This document shows, one piece after another, positions 28,441 to 37,745 of a stretch of 64,000 nucleotides of DNA (within the stretch, counting starts at the first letter, position 1; every line of letters begins with the position of its first letter). Where the stretch lies: contig NZ_ARVV01000001.1 in the NCBI RefSeq assembly GCF_000385375.1, forward strand, positions 1,364,001 to 1,428,000. The letters run 5' to 3'. Position numbers and translations under genes: made by a program. The notes under the pieces were generated by a model that worked only from the letters and a program-made list of their open reading frames with translations, searched no databases and was not told the DNA's origin. This DNA is from Methyloversatilis discipulorum (GTDB lineage: Bacteria > Pseudomonadota > Gammaproteobacteria > Burkholderiales > Rhodocyclaceae).

Positions 28441-28650
28441 TCAGCTCCCGTCGTCGTCCTCGTCGCCGTCGGCGTCCTGCCAGCTGTCGTTGTCGGCGTC
28501 ACCATCGGCCTCGGCCACCATCGTCATCGCGTTGATCTGCGCGATTTGGTCAAGCAGGCTCGGCATGGCCGGAATGCGCTCGTCGGACTTCAGCGGACGG
28601 CGATGATGGCGAAAACCCAGTGTTTCGGACGTCGGGCGCGGCATGGACAT
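28441..28650 (-). CDS. Small acidic protein, unknown function
   Basis: Sixty-nine residues. The N-terminal third is basic (FRHHRRPLKSDER), the middle has a hydrophobic helix PSLLDQIAQINAMTMV, and the last 22 residues are almost all Asp, Glu, Gly and Ala. The ATG at 28650 follows AGGAG at a good distance. I do not recognise a family. It is divergent from earP and lies 116 bases from the HDOD gene. It could be a chance frame, but the ribosome-binding site and charge segregation favour a real gene. Confidence 0.5.
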   Translation of the reverse strand: MSMPRPTSETLGFRHHRRPLKSDERIPAMPSLLDQIAQINAMTMVAEADGDADNDSWQDADGDEDDDGS

Positions 28651-28765
28651 GACGGGACTCCTGATACTGTTTGACGGTGGTTGATCGCTGCTGCTCTGCT
28701 GATTACGACGTTTGACTCGCGGACTTGAAGGCATGTCGCACCCTCTTTGTGAAGATTCCTCAACG

Positions 28766-29896
28766 ATGCAGCACCTGCCACGCCCGGATTGCGATCTGTT
28801 CTGCCGCGTCGTCGACAACTTCGGCGATGCCGGCGTGTGCTGGCGCCTCGCTCGCACGCTGGCGCGCGAGCACGGCTGGACGGTAAGGCTTTGGATGGAC
28901 GCGCCACAGGCGCTGGCGCGGATCAAGCCGCAGGGCGCCGACGAGCCGGGCGTCGAGGTGAGGCACTGGACCGATGAGCTGCCCGACTGCGAACCCGCAC
29001 ATTGCGTCATCGAAGCCTTCGCCTGCCATCTGCCGCCGGCCTTTGTCGCGGCGATGGCGGCGTTGGCGGCGCCGCCGCGCTGGATCAATCTCGAATACCT
29101 GACCGCCGAGGAATGGGCGGACGGCTGTCACGGCCTCGCCTCGCAGGACCCGGCGACCGGCCTGACCAAGCACTTTTTCTTCCCCGGTTTCAGCGCGCGC
29201 ACCGGCGGCCTGTTGCGCGAGCGCGACCTGTTCGCCCGACGCGACGCGTGGCGCGCGGATGCCGCGCTGCAGCAGGCGACCTGGGCGCGTGTCGGCATGC
29301 GGCCACAGCCCGGAGCGCTTCAGGTGTCGCTGTTCAGCTATGAAAGCCCGTCGATGTCGCCCCTGGTCGACGCGCTGGCTGCACGCGCTCAGCCGACCCA
29401 GCTCTGGGTGCCTGAGGGCAGGGCGCTGATCGCGCTGGCCGGCGTGCTGGCGCGGCCGCTGGTCGCTGGCGACGAAGTGCGACGCGGCGCGCTGCGGATC
29501 TGCGCGCTGCCTTTCATGGACCAGGACGACTACGACGCACTGCTCTGGCACTGCGATCTGAACATCGTGCGCGGCGAGGATTCATTCGTCCGCGCGCAGT
29601 GGGCGGCCCGTCCGCTGCTGTGGCACATCTATCCGCAGGACGAGGGGGCGCATCTGACCAAGCTCGATGCCTTTCTCGACCGCTATTCGGCCGGCCTCGA
29701 CCCGGCGCCGGCAGCACGCTTGCGCGCGCTGCATCACGGCTGGAGCGGCGGGGCGGTGATCGCACCGGCAGACTGGCTGGCGGCGCTTGCCGACCTGCCG
29801 CTGCTGACCGCGCACGCACGGGACTGGGCGACCCGGCTAGCGGCCGCAAGCGACCTCGCAACCCAGCTTGTGTTGTTTAATCAGACACCTATATAA
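28766..29896 (+). CDS. earP: EF-P arginine rhamnosyltransferase EarP
   Basis: Transfers rhamnose from dTDP-rhamnose to Arg32 of EF-P, which lets EF-P relieve ribosome stalling at polyproline. About 376 residues with a GT-B fold: N-terminal [22 protein letters not shown] (containing the acceptor-binding Asp), [15 protein letters not shown], and the nucleotide-sugar region [33 protein letters not shown]. Two starts are possible, ATG 28733 and ATG 28766; the family N-terminus favours the latter. efp follows 79 bases on, with its promoter inside the end of earP. Confidence 0.92.
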   Translation: MQHLPRPDCDLFCRVVDNFGDAGVCWRLARTLAREHGWTVRLWMDAPQALARIKPQGADEPGVEVRHWTDELPDCEPAHCVIEAFACHLPPAFVAAMAALAAPPRWINLEYLTAEEWADGCHGLASQDPATGLTKHFFFPGFSARTGGLLRERDLFARRDAWRADAALQQATWARVGMRPQPGALQVSLFSYESPSMSPLVDALAARAQPTQLWVPEGRALIALAGVLARPLVAGDEVRRGALRICALPFMDQDDYDALLWHCDLNIVRGEDSFVRAQWAARPLLWHIYPQDEGAHLTKLDAFLDRYSAGLDPAPAARLRALHHGWSGGAVIAPADWLAALADLPLLTAHARDWATRLAAASDLATQLVLFNQTPI

Positions 29897-29897
29897 T
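29868..29897 (+). promoter_or_regulatory. Sigma-70 promoter of efp inside earP
   Basis: TTGTGT (29868-29873) and a perfect TATAAT (29892-29897) are 18 bases apart and overlap the last codons of earP. This gives efp an independent promoter and an approximately 70-base leader. Confidence 0.65.
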
Positions 29898-29975
29898 GCC
29901 GGGTTTGCCGCGACGGGCGTTGCAACAGGGGTTGCAAAGGTTCGACTGGCGGCCTCAACCCCACAGGAACACTGC

Positions 29976-30533
29976 ATGAAAACCGCTCAGGAACTGCGCG
30001 CCGGCAACGTCGTGAAAATTGGCAACGACGCCATGGTCGTACTCAAGGCCGAATACAACAAGTCGGGCCGCAACGCCGCCGTCGTCAAGATGAAGATGAA
30101 GAACCTGCTGACCGGCTCCGGTCAGGAGACGGTCTACAAGGCCGACGACAAGTTCGACGTGGTCATCCTGGAGCGTCGCGAAGTCACCTACTCGTACTTC
30201 GCCGATCCGCTCTACACCTTCATGGATGCCGACTACAACCAGTACGAAGTCGAAGCCGAGAACATGGGCGACGCGCTGAACTACATCGAAGACGGCATGG
30301 CCTGCGAAGTCGTGTTCTACGAAGGTCGCGCCATTTCGGTCGAACTGCCGAACTCGGTCGTGCGTGAAATCATTTACACCGAGCCGGGCGTCAAGGGCGA
30401 CACCTCGGGCAAGGTGCTCAAGCCGGCCAAGATCAACACCGGCTACGAAGTGGCGGTGCCGCTGTTCTGCGATATCGGCGACAAGATCGAAATCGACACC
30501 CGCACCGGCGAGTACAAGAACCGCGTGAAGTAA
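29976..30533 (+). CDS. efp: Elongation factor P, Arg32 type
   Basis: Prevents stalling at consecutive prolines; 185 residues, three beta-barrel domains. The acceptor loop is [10 protein letters not shown] with Arg at position 32 counted from MKTAQEL, the residue rhamnosylated by EarP, rather than the Lys34 modified by EpmA. AGGAAC precedes the ATG. The upstream open frame (36 extra residues) overlaps the promoter and is not coding. A terminator follows. Confidence 0.97.
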   Translation: MKTAQELRAGNVVKIGNDAMVVLKAEYNKSGRNAAVVKMKMKNLLTGSGQETVYKADDKFDVVILERREVTYSYFADPLYTFMDADYNQYEVEAENMGDALNYIEDGMACEVVFYEGRAISVELPNSVVREIIYTEPGVKGDTSGKVLKPAKINTGYEVAVPLFCDIGDKIEIDTRTGEYKNRVK

Positions 30534-30579
30534 GCAGCCCGATCCGACCGCGCGCTCGGGCGGTCGGCGGACGAAAGAG

Positions 30580-30608
30580 GCCCTGCCATCGTGCAGGGCT
30601 TTTTTTTT
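30580..30608 (+). terminator. Intrinsic terminator after efp
   Basis: GCCCTGC/GCAGGGC stem with a six-base loop, followed by nine T. It lies 47 bases after the efp stop. Confidence 0.85.
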
Positions 30609-30700
30609 GCCCGGCGTCGCTGTCTTGCATGAGCGGGTCGGCGACCGCGACAGCGGCCTGACTTCAAGCCCGCAGGCCGCAGCCGCCGCGGCCGGGCTTT

Positions 30701-30910
30701 TGTGGGAGCGAGCTTGCTCGCGATGGCGGCCTGAAGCGAAGCCCGCGGACAGCAGAGGCCGCGTCGCGGCCAAGGCCGCTCCCACAGGGGGCGCGTGCGA
30801 CCTGCGGGCGGAACCGGGTTCTGTGGGAGGGGTCTTCTGACCCCGACAGCTGCCTTGATCGAAGCCTGCGGACCGCAGCGGCCGCGTCGCGGCCAAGGCC
30901 GCGCCCCACA
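30701..30910. repeat. REP-like palindrome cluster 1 (four elements)
   Basis: Four 24-26 base elements in alternating orientation: 30701-30724 (+), 30763-30786 (-), 30822-30847 (+), 30886-30910 (-). Each starts TGTGGGAG and folds into a short hairpin whose stem changes between copies (GCGAGC/GCTCGC, GCGGCC/GGCCGC, GGGGTC/GACCCC). The remainder of the 564-base gap 30534-31097 holds the efp terminator and no recognisable gene. Confidence 0.8.
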
Positions 30911-31097
30911 GGGAGCGCCCCGGATCTGCAGCCGGCAGCGCGCAGTCCCGGGACCGGTTCCCGCAATCGACGTTTTCGTTGCACTGCGACAGGAAATCCT
31001 CGCGTCGACTTCCTAGACTGAAATCTTTCCGTCAAGCAGCCGTGTCATGCTGCCTGCATTGTTGGAGTTCAGACATCCACAACGAGGGGGATGGTCC

Positions 31098-31349
31098 ATG
31101 TCACATATCGCCGATCTGCCGTTTCTGCCGAACGCGCTCGAATCCGAATTCATTCCGCCGCTCGAACTGATCGAGCACGGGCAGTTCTACCTCATCTCGT
31201 GGGAAACGCAGCTCGCCGCGGCCGTCGCCTGGCAGGCGGCCGGCGGCAATGCGGACAACGATGGTGCGACGCTGCAGGCGGTGCCGCCGCGCGTCGAGCG
31301 GCGTCGGCGGGCCGAGGTGATTGCCTTCCCCGACCGCCGCGCCGCCTGA
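31098..31349 (+). CDS. Small hypothetical protein
   Basis: Eighty-three residues, starting MSHIADLPFLPNALESEFIPP and containing ELIEHGQFYLISWETQLAAAVAWQAAGG, then a basic tail ERRRRAEVIAFPDRRAA. GAGGGGGA upstream of the ATG at 31098 supports this start over one 51 bases earlier. No signal peptide or membrane helix. I do not recognise the family. The stop lies one base from the convergent ABC transporter stop. Confidence 0.55.
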   Translation: MSHIADLPFLPNALESEFIPPLELIEHGQFYLISWETQLAAAVAWQAAGGNADNDGATLQAVPPRVERRRRAEVIAFPDRRAA

Positions 31350-31350
31350 G

Positions 31351-33237
31351 TCAGACCTCGACCGGCTGCGCCGGGTCTTCGTCTACCTCGGCGTCCACCT
31401 CGGCACCGAGGAAACCGCCGCTCTGGTGTGCCCACAGCCGGGCGTACAGCCCGCCGTACGCGAGCAGGCTGCGGTGGTCGCCTTCTTCGACGACGCGACC
31501 GCGGTCCATCACGATCAGCCTGTCCATCGCCGCGATGGTCGACAGCCGGTGGGCGATCGCCACCACGGTCTTGCCTTCCATCAGCCGGTAAAGACTGGTC
31601 TGGATGGCCGCCTCGACCTCGGAGTCGAGCGCGCTGGTCGCTTCGTCGAGCAGCAGGATGGGCGCGTCCTTCAGCATCACGCGGGCGATGGCGATGCGCT
31701 GCCGCTGACCGCCGGACAGCTTGACGCCGCGTTCGCCGACGTGGGCGTCGTAACCGCGGCGGCCCTTCGGGTCGACCAGACCCATGATGAAGTCGTGCGC
31801 CTCGGCGCGCCTGGCGGCCGCGATCATGTCGGCGTCGGTCGCGTCCGGCCGGCCGTACAGGATGTTGTCGCGCACTGAGCGGTGCAGCAGCGAAGTGTCC
31901 TGGGTCACCATGCCGATCTGCGCGCGCAGGCTGTCCTGGGTGGCGTTCGCGATGTCCTGCCCGTCGATCAGGATGCGGCCGGACGGCAGGTCGTGGAAGC
32001 GCAGCAGCAGGTTGATCAGCGTGGTCTTGCCGGCACCCGAGCGGCCGACCACGCCTATCTTTTCGCCCGGGCGGATGTGCAGCGTGAGCCGGTCGATGAC
32101 CGCGCCGCCGTCCTGGCCGCGCGGCTTTTCGTAGTTGAAGGTGACGTCCTCGATGCGGATGTCGCCGCGCGTCACGTGCAGCGGCTGCGCGTCGTGCCGG
32201 TCCACCACCGACTGCGCGCGCGACAGCGTATTGATGCCGTCGCGCACGGTGCCCACCTGTTCGAACAGCGACGCCAGTTCCCACATCACCCAGTGCGAAA
32301 TGCCGTTCAGCCGCAGCGCCATCGCGGTCGCGGCCGCCACCGCGCCGACGCCGACCTGACCCTGCATCCACAGCCACAGGGTCATGCCGGCGGTCGATGC
32401 GATCAGCGCCATGCTCAGGATGTGATTCACCACCTCGAAACCGGTGACCAGCCTGAACTGCGCATTGACCGGGCGCATGAATTCGCGCATCGCCTCGCGT
32501 GCGTAATCCGACTCGCGGTCGGTATGCGAGAACAGCTTCACCGTCGCGATATTGGTGTAGGCGTCGGTGATGCGACCGGTCATCAGCGAGCGCGCGTCGG
32601 CCTGCGACTGCGCCACCTTGCCCAGACGCGGCACGAAATACACCATCGCGCCCACATACAGCGCGAGCCAGCCGCCGAAAGGCAGCAGCAGCGTGAGGTC
32701 GAAGCCGCCCACCACGGTCACCATGGTGACGAAGTAGATGATGATGAACACCAGGATGTCGGCCACGATCATCCAGGTGTCGCGCACCGCCAGCGCGGTC
32801 TGCATCACCTTGGCGGCGACGCGGCCGGCGAATTCGTCCTGGTAGAAGCTCATGCTCTGGCCGAGCATGTGGCGGTGGAAATTCCAGCGCAGCCGCATCG
32901 GGAAACTGCCGGCCAGCGCCTGGTGCTTGATCAGGGTCTGCAGCGCAATCACCAGCGGGCTGGCGATCAGGATGCCGGCGAGCAGCAGCAGCGTGTCGCC
33001 CTCCTGCGCCCACAGCCGGGCCGGTTCCGTTTTGCCCAGCCAGTCGACGATGTCGCCCAGCATGGCGAACAGCATTGCTTCGAACACGCCGATCAGCGCA
33101 GTGCACACCGTCATCGCCGCGATATAGCCGCGCATGCCCTGCGTGCATGACCAGAGGAAGGCGAACAGGTCGTGCGGTGGCGTCGGCGGCTGGCCGGCGG
33201 GGTAGGGATCGATCCGTGTTTCGAAAAACTTCAGCAA
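31351..33237 (-). CDS. ABC exporter, fused permease and ATPase
   Basis: Type IV ABC half-transporter of 628 residues, probably a homodimer. Six membrane helices fill residues about 35-325; the ATPase follows with Walker A GRSGAGKTT (about 398), signature LSGGQRQRIAIARVMLKDAPILLLDEATSALDS with Walker B, and the switch His in AIAHRLS. The C-terminal tail is acidic (EVDAEVDEDP). It resembles MsbA/multidrug and lipid exporters; the substrate cannot be assigned. It is downstream of the TPM genes with a 42-base gap, so it may be separately expressed. Confidence 0.9.
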   Translation of the reverse strand: MLKFFETRIDPYPAGQPPTPPHDLFAFLWSCTQGMRGYIAAMTVCTALIGVFEAMLFAMLGDIVDWLGKTEPARLWAQEGDTLLLLAGILIASPLVIALQTLIKHQALAGSFPMRLRWNFHRHMLGQSMSFYQDEFAGRVAAKVMQTALAVRDTWMIVADILVFIIIYFVTMVTVVGGFDLTLLLPFGGWLALYVGAMVYFVPRLGKVAQSQADARSLMTGRITDAYTNIATVKLFSHTDRESDYAREAMREFMRPVNAQFRLVTGFEVVNHILSMALIASTAGMTLWLWMQGQVGVGAVAAATAMALRLNGISHWVMWELASLFEQVGTVRDGINTLSRAQSVVDRHDAQPLHVTRGDIRIEDVTFNYEKPRGQDGGAVIDRLTLHIRPGEKIGVVGRSGAGKTTLINLLLRFHDLPSGRILIDGQDIANATQDSLRAQIGMVTQDTSLLHRSVRDNILYGRPDATDADMIAAARRAEAHDFIMGLVDPKGRRGYDAHVGERGVKLSGGQRQRIAIARVMLKDAPILLLDEATSALDSEVEAAIQTSLYRLMEGKTVVAIAHRLSTIAAMDRLIVMDRGRVVEEGDHRSLLAYGGLYARLWAHQSGGFLGAEVDAEVDEDPAQPVEV

Positions 33238-33279
33238 GACGCTCTCCGCGTTGGGGCCCCGTGACAGCGGCCCCGGACC

Positions 33280-33774
33280 TTACAGGACAAGAACGCGGTC
33301 CGGCAGTTCGTTCTTCTTTGCGCCCGTGCCCGGAAAGTGCTGCGCCAGCGTCGTGGTGATCGCCTGCACGCAGTGCAGTGCGCCGTCGTGGAATTCGCCG
33401 CGGCGGAAACGCGTCTCCAGTTCGGAGCACAAGGCCGTCCAGTGCGCGTCCGGCACGCGGGCGCGCACGCCGCGATCGACCACGATTTCGATGTCGTGAT
33501 CGGCCATCAACAGATAGATGAGCACGCCGCTGTTGTGTTCGGTGTCCCAGACGCGCAGTGCCGAGAACACCTCGATCGCGCGCTCGCGCCCGCTCTGGCC
33601 ACGCAGCACCGCGAGCGGGTGCAGTGCGTTCTCGACGACGAAGCGCAGTTCACCGGCATGGCGCGCTTCGCTTGCCTCGATCGCCAGCTCTATCGCCTCC
33701 AGCGTACGCGCCGGCAAGGCGCGGCGCAGCGCCCAGGGGAGGGCGAACAGATGTCTGAAGAAACGTCCGATCAT
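33280..33774 (-). CDS. TPM-domain protein, short form
   Basis: Protein of 164 residues. After an N-terminal amphipathic stretch (RFFRHLFALPWALRRALP) there is a TPM fold: AIELAIEASEARHAGELRFVVE, RVWDTEHNSGVLIYLLMADHDIEIVVDRGV. No signal peptide. The ATG at 33774 is one base from the preceding stop, so it is coupled to the longer TPM gene; a frame open further upstream would overlap that gene. The role is unknown; TPM domains have been linked to envelope or photosystem assembly. Confidence 0.82.
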   Translation of the reverse strand: MIGRFFRHLFALPWALRRALPARTLEAIELAIEASEARHAGELRFVVENALHPLAVLRGQSGRERAIEVFSALRVWDTEHNSGVLIYLLMADHDIEIVVDRGVRARVPDAHWTALCSELETRFRRGEFHDGALHCVQAITTTLAQHFPGTGAKKNELPDRVLVL

Positions 33775-33775
33775 G

Positions 33776-34612
33776 TCACCACCGTCCCGAGGCGCCGCCG
33801 CCTCCGAATCCACCACCTCCGCCGCCGAAGCCGCCTCCGCCGCCGTGACCGAAACCACCGCCGCCACCGAAGCCGCCGATGCCGCGACCGCCGCCGAACA
33901 GCGTGATCAGCAGCGCGGCGATGCCGGCGACGATGGCGATCGGCAGCAGCCCGACCACGATCCAGGCGATGAAGCCGACCACACCGCCGGTCGCCAGTGC
34001 GCCCGGCAGCCGACCCAGCATGGCGCGCAGGACGCCGCCAAGGCCTAGGGCGACGATGAAAAGCATGGGCGCGTACTGTTCGATCCCGCCGTCCCCGCCC
34101 GCCGCGGCGCGCGACGGTTCGGGCAACGGCTCACCGTCGATGACGCCTATCATGCGATCCACGCCGGCGCGGATGCCGCCGGCGAAATCGCCCTGGCGGA
34201 AGTGGGGCACGATCACATCGGACACGATGCGCTTGGCCGCGATGTCGGTCAGCGCGCCCTCCAGCCCGTAGCCGACCTCGATGCGCAGTGCCCGGTCGTC
34301 CTTGGCCACCAGCAGCAGGGCGCCGTCATCGACGCCCTTGCGCCCGAGCTTCCACGTCTCGGCCACGCGCAGCGCGTACTGCTCGACCGTCTCCGGCGCC
34401 GTGCTCGGCACGACCAGCACGGCGATCTGGCTGCCCTTGCGCTGTTCGAAGTCCTGCAGCGTGCGCTCCAGCGCGGCGATGTCGGCACCGCTCAGCGTCG
34501 CCGTCTGGTCGCTCACGCGGGCGACCGGCGGCACCGCGAGCTGCGCGAAAGCGCTGGTGGCGACGAGGAACAGCGCGCCGAGGCCGGCGCGCAGGGCACG
34601 CATCCAGTTCAT
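33776..34612 (-). CDS. TPM-domain membrane protein, YgcG type
   Basis: Protein of 278 residues: signal peptide to about residue 23 (SAFAQ), a periplasmic TPM domain (about 30-165; VARVSDQTATLSGADIAALE, QIAVLVVPSTAPETVEQYALRVAETWKLGRKGVDDGALLL-type pattern), membrane helices at about 180-235 and a long glycine-rich tail with FGGGG repeats, as in YgcG. Follows lemA by four bases; lemA-TPM pairing is widespread and suggests one functional unit at the inner membrane. Confidence 0.88.
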   Translation of the reverse strand: MNWMRALRAGLGALFLVATSAFAQLAVPPVARVSDQTATLSGADIAALERTLQDFEQRKGSQIAVLVVPSTAPETVEQYALRVAETWKLGRKGVDDGALLLVAKDDRALRIEVGYGLEGALTDIAAKRIVSDVIVPHFRQGDFAGGIRAGVDRMIGVIDGEPLPEPSRAAAGGDGGIEQYAPMLFIVALGLGGVLRAMLGRLPGALATGGVVGFIAWIVVGLLPIAIVAGIAALLITLFGGGRGIGGFGGGGGFGHGGGGGFGGGGGGFGGGGASGRW

Positions 34613-34616
34613 CTAT

Positions 34617-35231
34617 TTATTGCGCCGGCTTCGGTGCGGCGCCGCCGAAATCGACCGTGGGCGGACGCGATATCGCGGCCTCGTTCTCGACCGTGAAACC
34701 CGGCTTCACCTGATGACCGAACATCATCGCGGTCAGGTTGCTCGGGAAGGAGCGCACCGTCACGTTGTACTCCTGCACCGCCTTGATGTAGCGGTTGCGG
34801 GCGACCGCGATGCGGTTCTCGGTGCCTTCGAGCTGCGCCTGCAGATCGCGGAAATTGGCGTCGGACTTCAGATCCGGGTAGTTCTCGGTCACCACCAGCA
34901 GGCGCGACAGCGCGCCCGACAATTCGCCCTGGGCGGCCTGGAATCTTTCGAAGGCCTGCGGATCGTTCAGCAGTTCGGGGGTCGCCTGGATGGCGCCGAC
35001 GCGCGAGCGCGCCTCGGTCACGCGGGTGAGCACTTCCTTCTCCTGCTCGGCGAAACCCTTGACCGTATTGACCAGATTGGGAATCAGGTCGGCACGGCGC
35101 TGGTACTGGTTTAGCACCTCGGCCCAGGCGGCCTTGACCTGTTCGTCACCCGACTGCAGCGTGTTGTAGCCGCAGCCGGACAGCAGCGTGACGGTGATAA
35201 CGGCGAGCAACGACATCCACACCTTGCGCAT
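34617..35231 (-). CDS. lemA: LemA-family lipoprotein
   Basis: Protein of 204 residues with a lipoprotein-like signal (lipobox LLSGC, Cys20) and the LemA helical domain: VKAAWAEVLNQYQRRADLIPNLVNTVKGF and an NRIAVARNRYIKAVQEYNVTVRSFPSN segment, both highly typical. GGCAGGAA before the ATG at 35231 decides the start. First gene of a lemA-TPM-TPM cluster. Function of LemA in bacteria is unsettled; envelope maintenance is the common view. Confidence 0.9.
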   Translation of the reverse strand: MRKVWMSLLAVITVTLLSGCGYNTLQSGDEQVKAAWAEVLNQYQRRADLIPNLVNTVKGFAEQEKEVLTRVTEARSRVGAIQATPELLNDPQAFERFQAAQGELSGALSRLLVVTENYPDLKSDANFRDLQAQLEGTENRIAVARNRYIKAVQEYNVTVRSFPSNLTAMMFGHQVKPGFTVENEAAISRPPTVDFGGAAPKPAQ

Positions 35232-35352
35232 TTCCTGCCTCCATTGACCGATGACCGGTTCGACCCGGTCGAACATGGGGGCGGTCGCCCCCGGATGCAA
35301 GAAGGATACAGGCGGGATGTGACGCTGCGGCCGTCCGGCCGCAGCGAGCGGA

Positions 35353-36138
35353 TCAATCCACCGCGGTCAGTGCGGTCTGGCTGAAGCCGGCGTCTACATA
35401 TGTGATTTCGCCGGTCACGCCGCTGGCGAGGTCGGACAGCAGGAAGGCGGCTACGTTGCCCACTTCCTGGATGGTCACGTTGCGGCGCAGCGGCGCGTTC
35501 TTTTCGTTATAGGCCAGCAGCTTGCCGAAGTTGCCGATGCCGGAGGCGGCCAGCGTCTTGATCGGACCCGCCGACACCGCGTTGGCACGGATGCCCTGCG
35601 GGCCGAGGCTGGCCGCGAGGTAGCGCACCGACGCCTCCAGGCTGGCCTTGGCCAGACCCATCACGTTGTAGTTGGGCAGTGCGCGCACCGCGCCCAGGTA
35701 GGACAGCGTCAGCACCGAGCCATTGCGGCCCTGCATCATCGGGCGCGCGGCCTTGGCCAGCGCCGGGAAGCTGTAGGCGCTCACTTCGTGCGCGGTGCGG
35801 AAGGCTTCGCGCGACAGACCGTCGAGGAAGTCGCCGTCCAGCGCTTCGCCCGGTGCGAAAGCGATCGAGTGCACGAGGCCGTCCAGCCCGTCCCACTTCT
35901 TCGCCAGTTCGTCGAACAGGCCGGTGATCTGCGCGTCGTCACTGACGTCACAGGGCAGCACGATGTCGGAACCGAACTCCGCGGCCATCTTGGCCACGCG
36001 GTCGACGAAGCGGTCGCTCACGTAGGTGAAGGCCAGTTCAGCGCCTTCACGGTGACAGGCCTGGGCGATGCCGTAGGCGATCGAACGGTTGGACAGCAGT
36101 CCGGTGATCAGAATTTTCTTGCCGGCGAGAAAGCCCAT
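35353..36138 (-). CDS. fabI: Enoyl-ACP reductase FabI
   Basis: NADH-dependent enoyl-acyl carrier protein reductase, last step of fatty-acid elongation; 261 residues. N-terminal [21 protein letters not shown] is the NAD-binding motif of this atypical SDR; the catalytic pair is in [19 protein letters not shown] (Tyr-x6-Lys), with [12 protein letters not shown] upstream. Target family of triclosan. GGAG upstream of ATG 36138 decides the start against a longer open frame. A TATAAT lies 46 bases before it. Confidence 0.96.
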   Translation of the reverse strand: MGFLAGKKILITGLLSNRSIAYGIAQACHREGAELAFTYVSDRFVDRVAKMAAEFGSDIVLPCDVSDDAQITGLFDELAKKWDGLDGLVHSIAFAPGEALDGDFLDGLSREAFRTAHEVSAYSFPALAKAARPMMQGRNGSVLTLSYLGAVRALPNYNVMGLAKASLEASVRYLAASLGPQGIRANAVSAGPIKTLAASGIGNFGKLLAYNEKNAPLRRNVTIQEVGNVAAFLLSDLASGVTGEITYVDAGFSQTALTAVD

Positions 36139-36183
36139 GTGCGTCTCCAGAATTCCGGCATCCGGCCGGTTGGGGGAGGGCGG

Positions 36184-36189
36184 ATTATA
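36184..36189 (-). promoter_or_regulatory. -10 element of fabI
   Basis: A perfect TATAAT on the minus strand, 46 bases before the fabI ATG. No good -35 hexamer was seen. Confidence 0.5.
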
Positions 36190-36273
36190 GGGGAAGCCGG
36201 CCCGGTCGCCACGCAGCTGCATGGACCTGCGCCGCACGTGGCAACATCGGGCTTTGCACTGCCCCGCCACACC

Positions 36274-36753
36274 GTGTCCTCACCCCCCGATCCGCACGCC
36301 GGACAAGCCGATGCCGACCTCTGGCAACTGTGGTTCGACGGCTGCGCGCTGCCGAATCCGGGCCGCCTCGGCCTGGGTGCGCTCATCATCGCGCCCGACG
36401 GCCGGCGGATCGAACTGTCCCGACCCGGCAGCCGCCACGGCTGCAGCAACGAAGCCGAACTCGAGGCGCTGCGCGTGGCGCTCGACCGCGCCCACGCCGA
36501 AGGCGCCCGCCGGCTGCTCGTCACTGGCGACAGCGACTTCGTCGTGCGCCACCTGAAAGGCGAGAAACAGACGGCGGTCGATGTCCTGCGTGACCGGCTC
36601 CAGGGTGTCGACGCCGTGCTGGCGAGCTTCGACGCGGTCGAACTCAGATGGGTGCCGCGCCACCGCAATCGCGACGCGGACCGACTGTCGCGTGCGGCAC
36701 TCGGCCTGCCGGACAAGCCGGCGCCCGTGCCCGGTCGCGGGCGTCGGCGCTGA
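36274..36753 (+). CDS. RNase HI-like protein
   Basis: RNase H fold protein, about 159 residues. The four catalytic acids are seen: Asp in [12 protein letters not shown], Glu in [12 protein letters not shown], Asp in [12 protein letters not shown] and Asp in [16 protein letters not shown]. It is the short RVT_3/RnhA-like group that lacks the basic handle of E. coli RNase HI. There is no ATG near the domain; GTG at 36274 is the likely start, with GTG 36238 as an alternative. Converges with the LysR gene, 14 bases between stops. Confidence 0.82.
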   Translation: MSSPPDPHAGQADADLWQLWFDGCALPNPGRLGLGALIIAPDGRRIELSRPGSRHGCSNEAELEALRVALDRAHAEGARRLLVTGDSDFVVRHLKGEKQTAVDVLRDRLQGVDAVLASFDAVELRWVPRHRNRDADRLSRAALGLPDKPAPVPGRGRRR

Positions 36754-36767
36754 GCCGCGCCGCTCCC

Positions 36768-37634
36768 TTACGGCGCACTCTCCTGCACGCCAAGTTGTGC
36801 GGAGACGTGGTCGATGAAGGCGCGCAGCCGCGTCAGATGACGCAGGTCACGGTGATAGCCGATGAAGACGTCACGGCCCGGTGGAGTTTCGCCCAGATCG
36901 ATGCGACGCAGGTGGGCTACGCGATCGCCGAGCAGGCAGGGCAGCACCGCGATACCGGCGCCCGCAGCGCACTGCGTGGCCTGCGCTTCCCTGCTGTTGC
37001 TGGCAAAACCGATGCGGGCGCGGGGCAGCTGCCGGCGCAGCCACAGCGCGTCAGGAATGTCGGCGAAGGCGCTGTCCATCGTGATCAGCACGCAGCCGGA
37101 ACCATCGCCGGCCACCGGCACCGGCACCTGCGGCGCGGCATAGACCGCGTAGTCGAGGCGCATCAGCCGGCGCTGGACGATGTCGGGCTCGTCGAACGGC
37201 GTGATGCGGAACACCAGATCGGCTTCCCGTCGGGCGAGGCTGAACAGGCGGCTGTCGGTGACCAGTTCGACCGAAACGCCCGGATGCGTCTGACGGAAGC
37301 TCGCAATGAGCGGACTCAGCACATGCGCGCCGAACCAGTCCGACGACGAAATCCGCAGCAGACCTTCCAGCACGCCGGCGCTACCGGCCAGCGCACGCTC
37401 CAGTGCGAGCATGTCCTCTTCCACCCGGACCGCATGACTCAGCACCGTTGACCCGGCATCGGTGAGCACCAGGCCGTCGCTGGTGCGCTGGAACAGCGTG
37501 TGGCCGACAGCGGTTTCGAACGCCCGCAGGCGCCGGCCCATCGTCGGCTGCGTCTGCCCGGTCAGGCGCGCGGCGCCGCCGAGCGTTCCGGCCCGGGCGA
37601 TGGCGAGGAATATCTTCAGGTCGCTCCACTCCAT
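36768..37634 (-). CDS. LysR-family transcriptional regulator
   Basis: Regulator of 288 residues: N-terminal winged helix (MEWSDLKIFLAIARAGTLGGAARLTGQTQPTMGRRL-type start) and a periplasmic-binding-like effector domain (about 90-285). The recognition helix has QTQPTMGRRLRAFE. It is divergent from a quinone-oxidoreductase-like gene, the usual arrangement for a LysR regulator and its target. A short inverted repeat lies in the gap. Confidence 0.9.
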   Translation of the reverse strand: MEWSDLKIFLAIARAGTLGGAARLTGQTQPTMGRRLRAFETAVGHTLFQRTSDGLVLTDAGSTVLSHAVRVEEDMLALERALAGSAGVLEGLLRISSSDWFGAHVLSPLIASFRQTHPGVSVELVTDSRLFSLARREADLVFRITPFDEPDIVQRRLMRLDYAVYAAPQVPVPVAGDGSGCVLITMDSAFADIPDALWLRRQLPRARIGFASNSREAQATQCAAGAGIAVLPCLLGDRVAHLRRIDLGETPPGRDVFIGYHRDLRHLTRLRAFIDHVSAQLGVQESAP

Positions 37635-37670
37635 GTCGGCTACTGCCCATGCAATTCTGAATGGAAGATG

Positions 37671-37684
37671 TTCATTTTATTGAA
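37671..37684. promoter_or_regulatory. Inverted repeat between LysR and oxidoreductase genes
   Basis: TTCATTTTATTGAA, a TTCA/TGAA inverted repeat with six bases between, sits in an AT-rich patch of the 111-base divergent gap. It is the best candidate for the LysR operator. Confidence 0.4.
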
Positions 37685-37745
37685 TGTACATGCGTCGGTG
37701 CATGGAAAAGAATGGGCCACTTTCAACGACCGCGGAGCGAACGCC

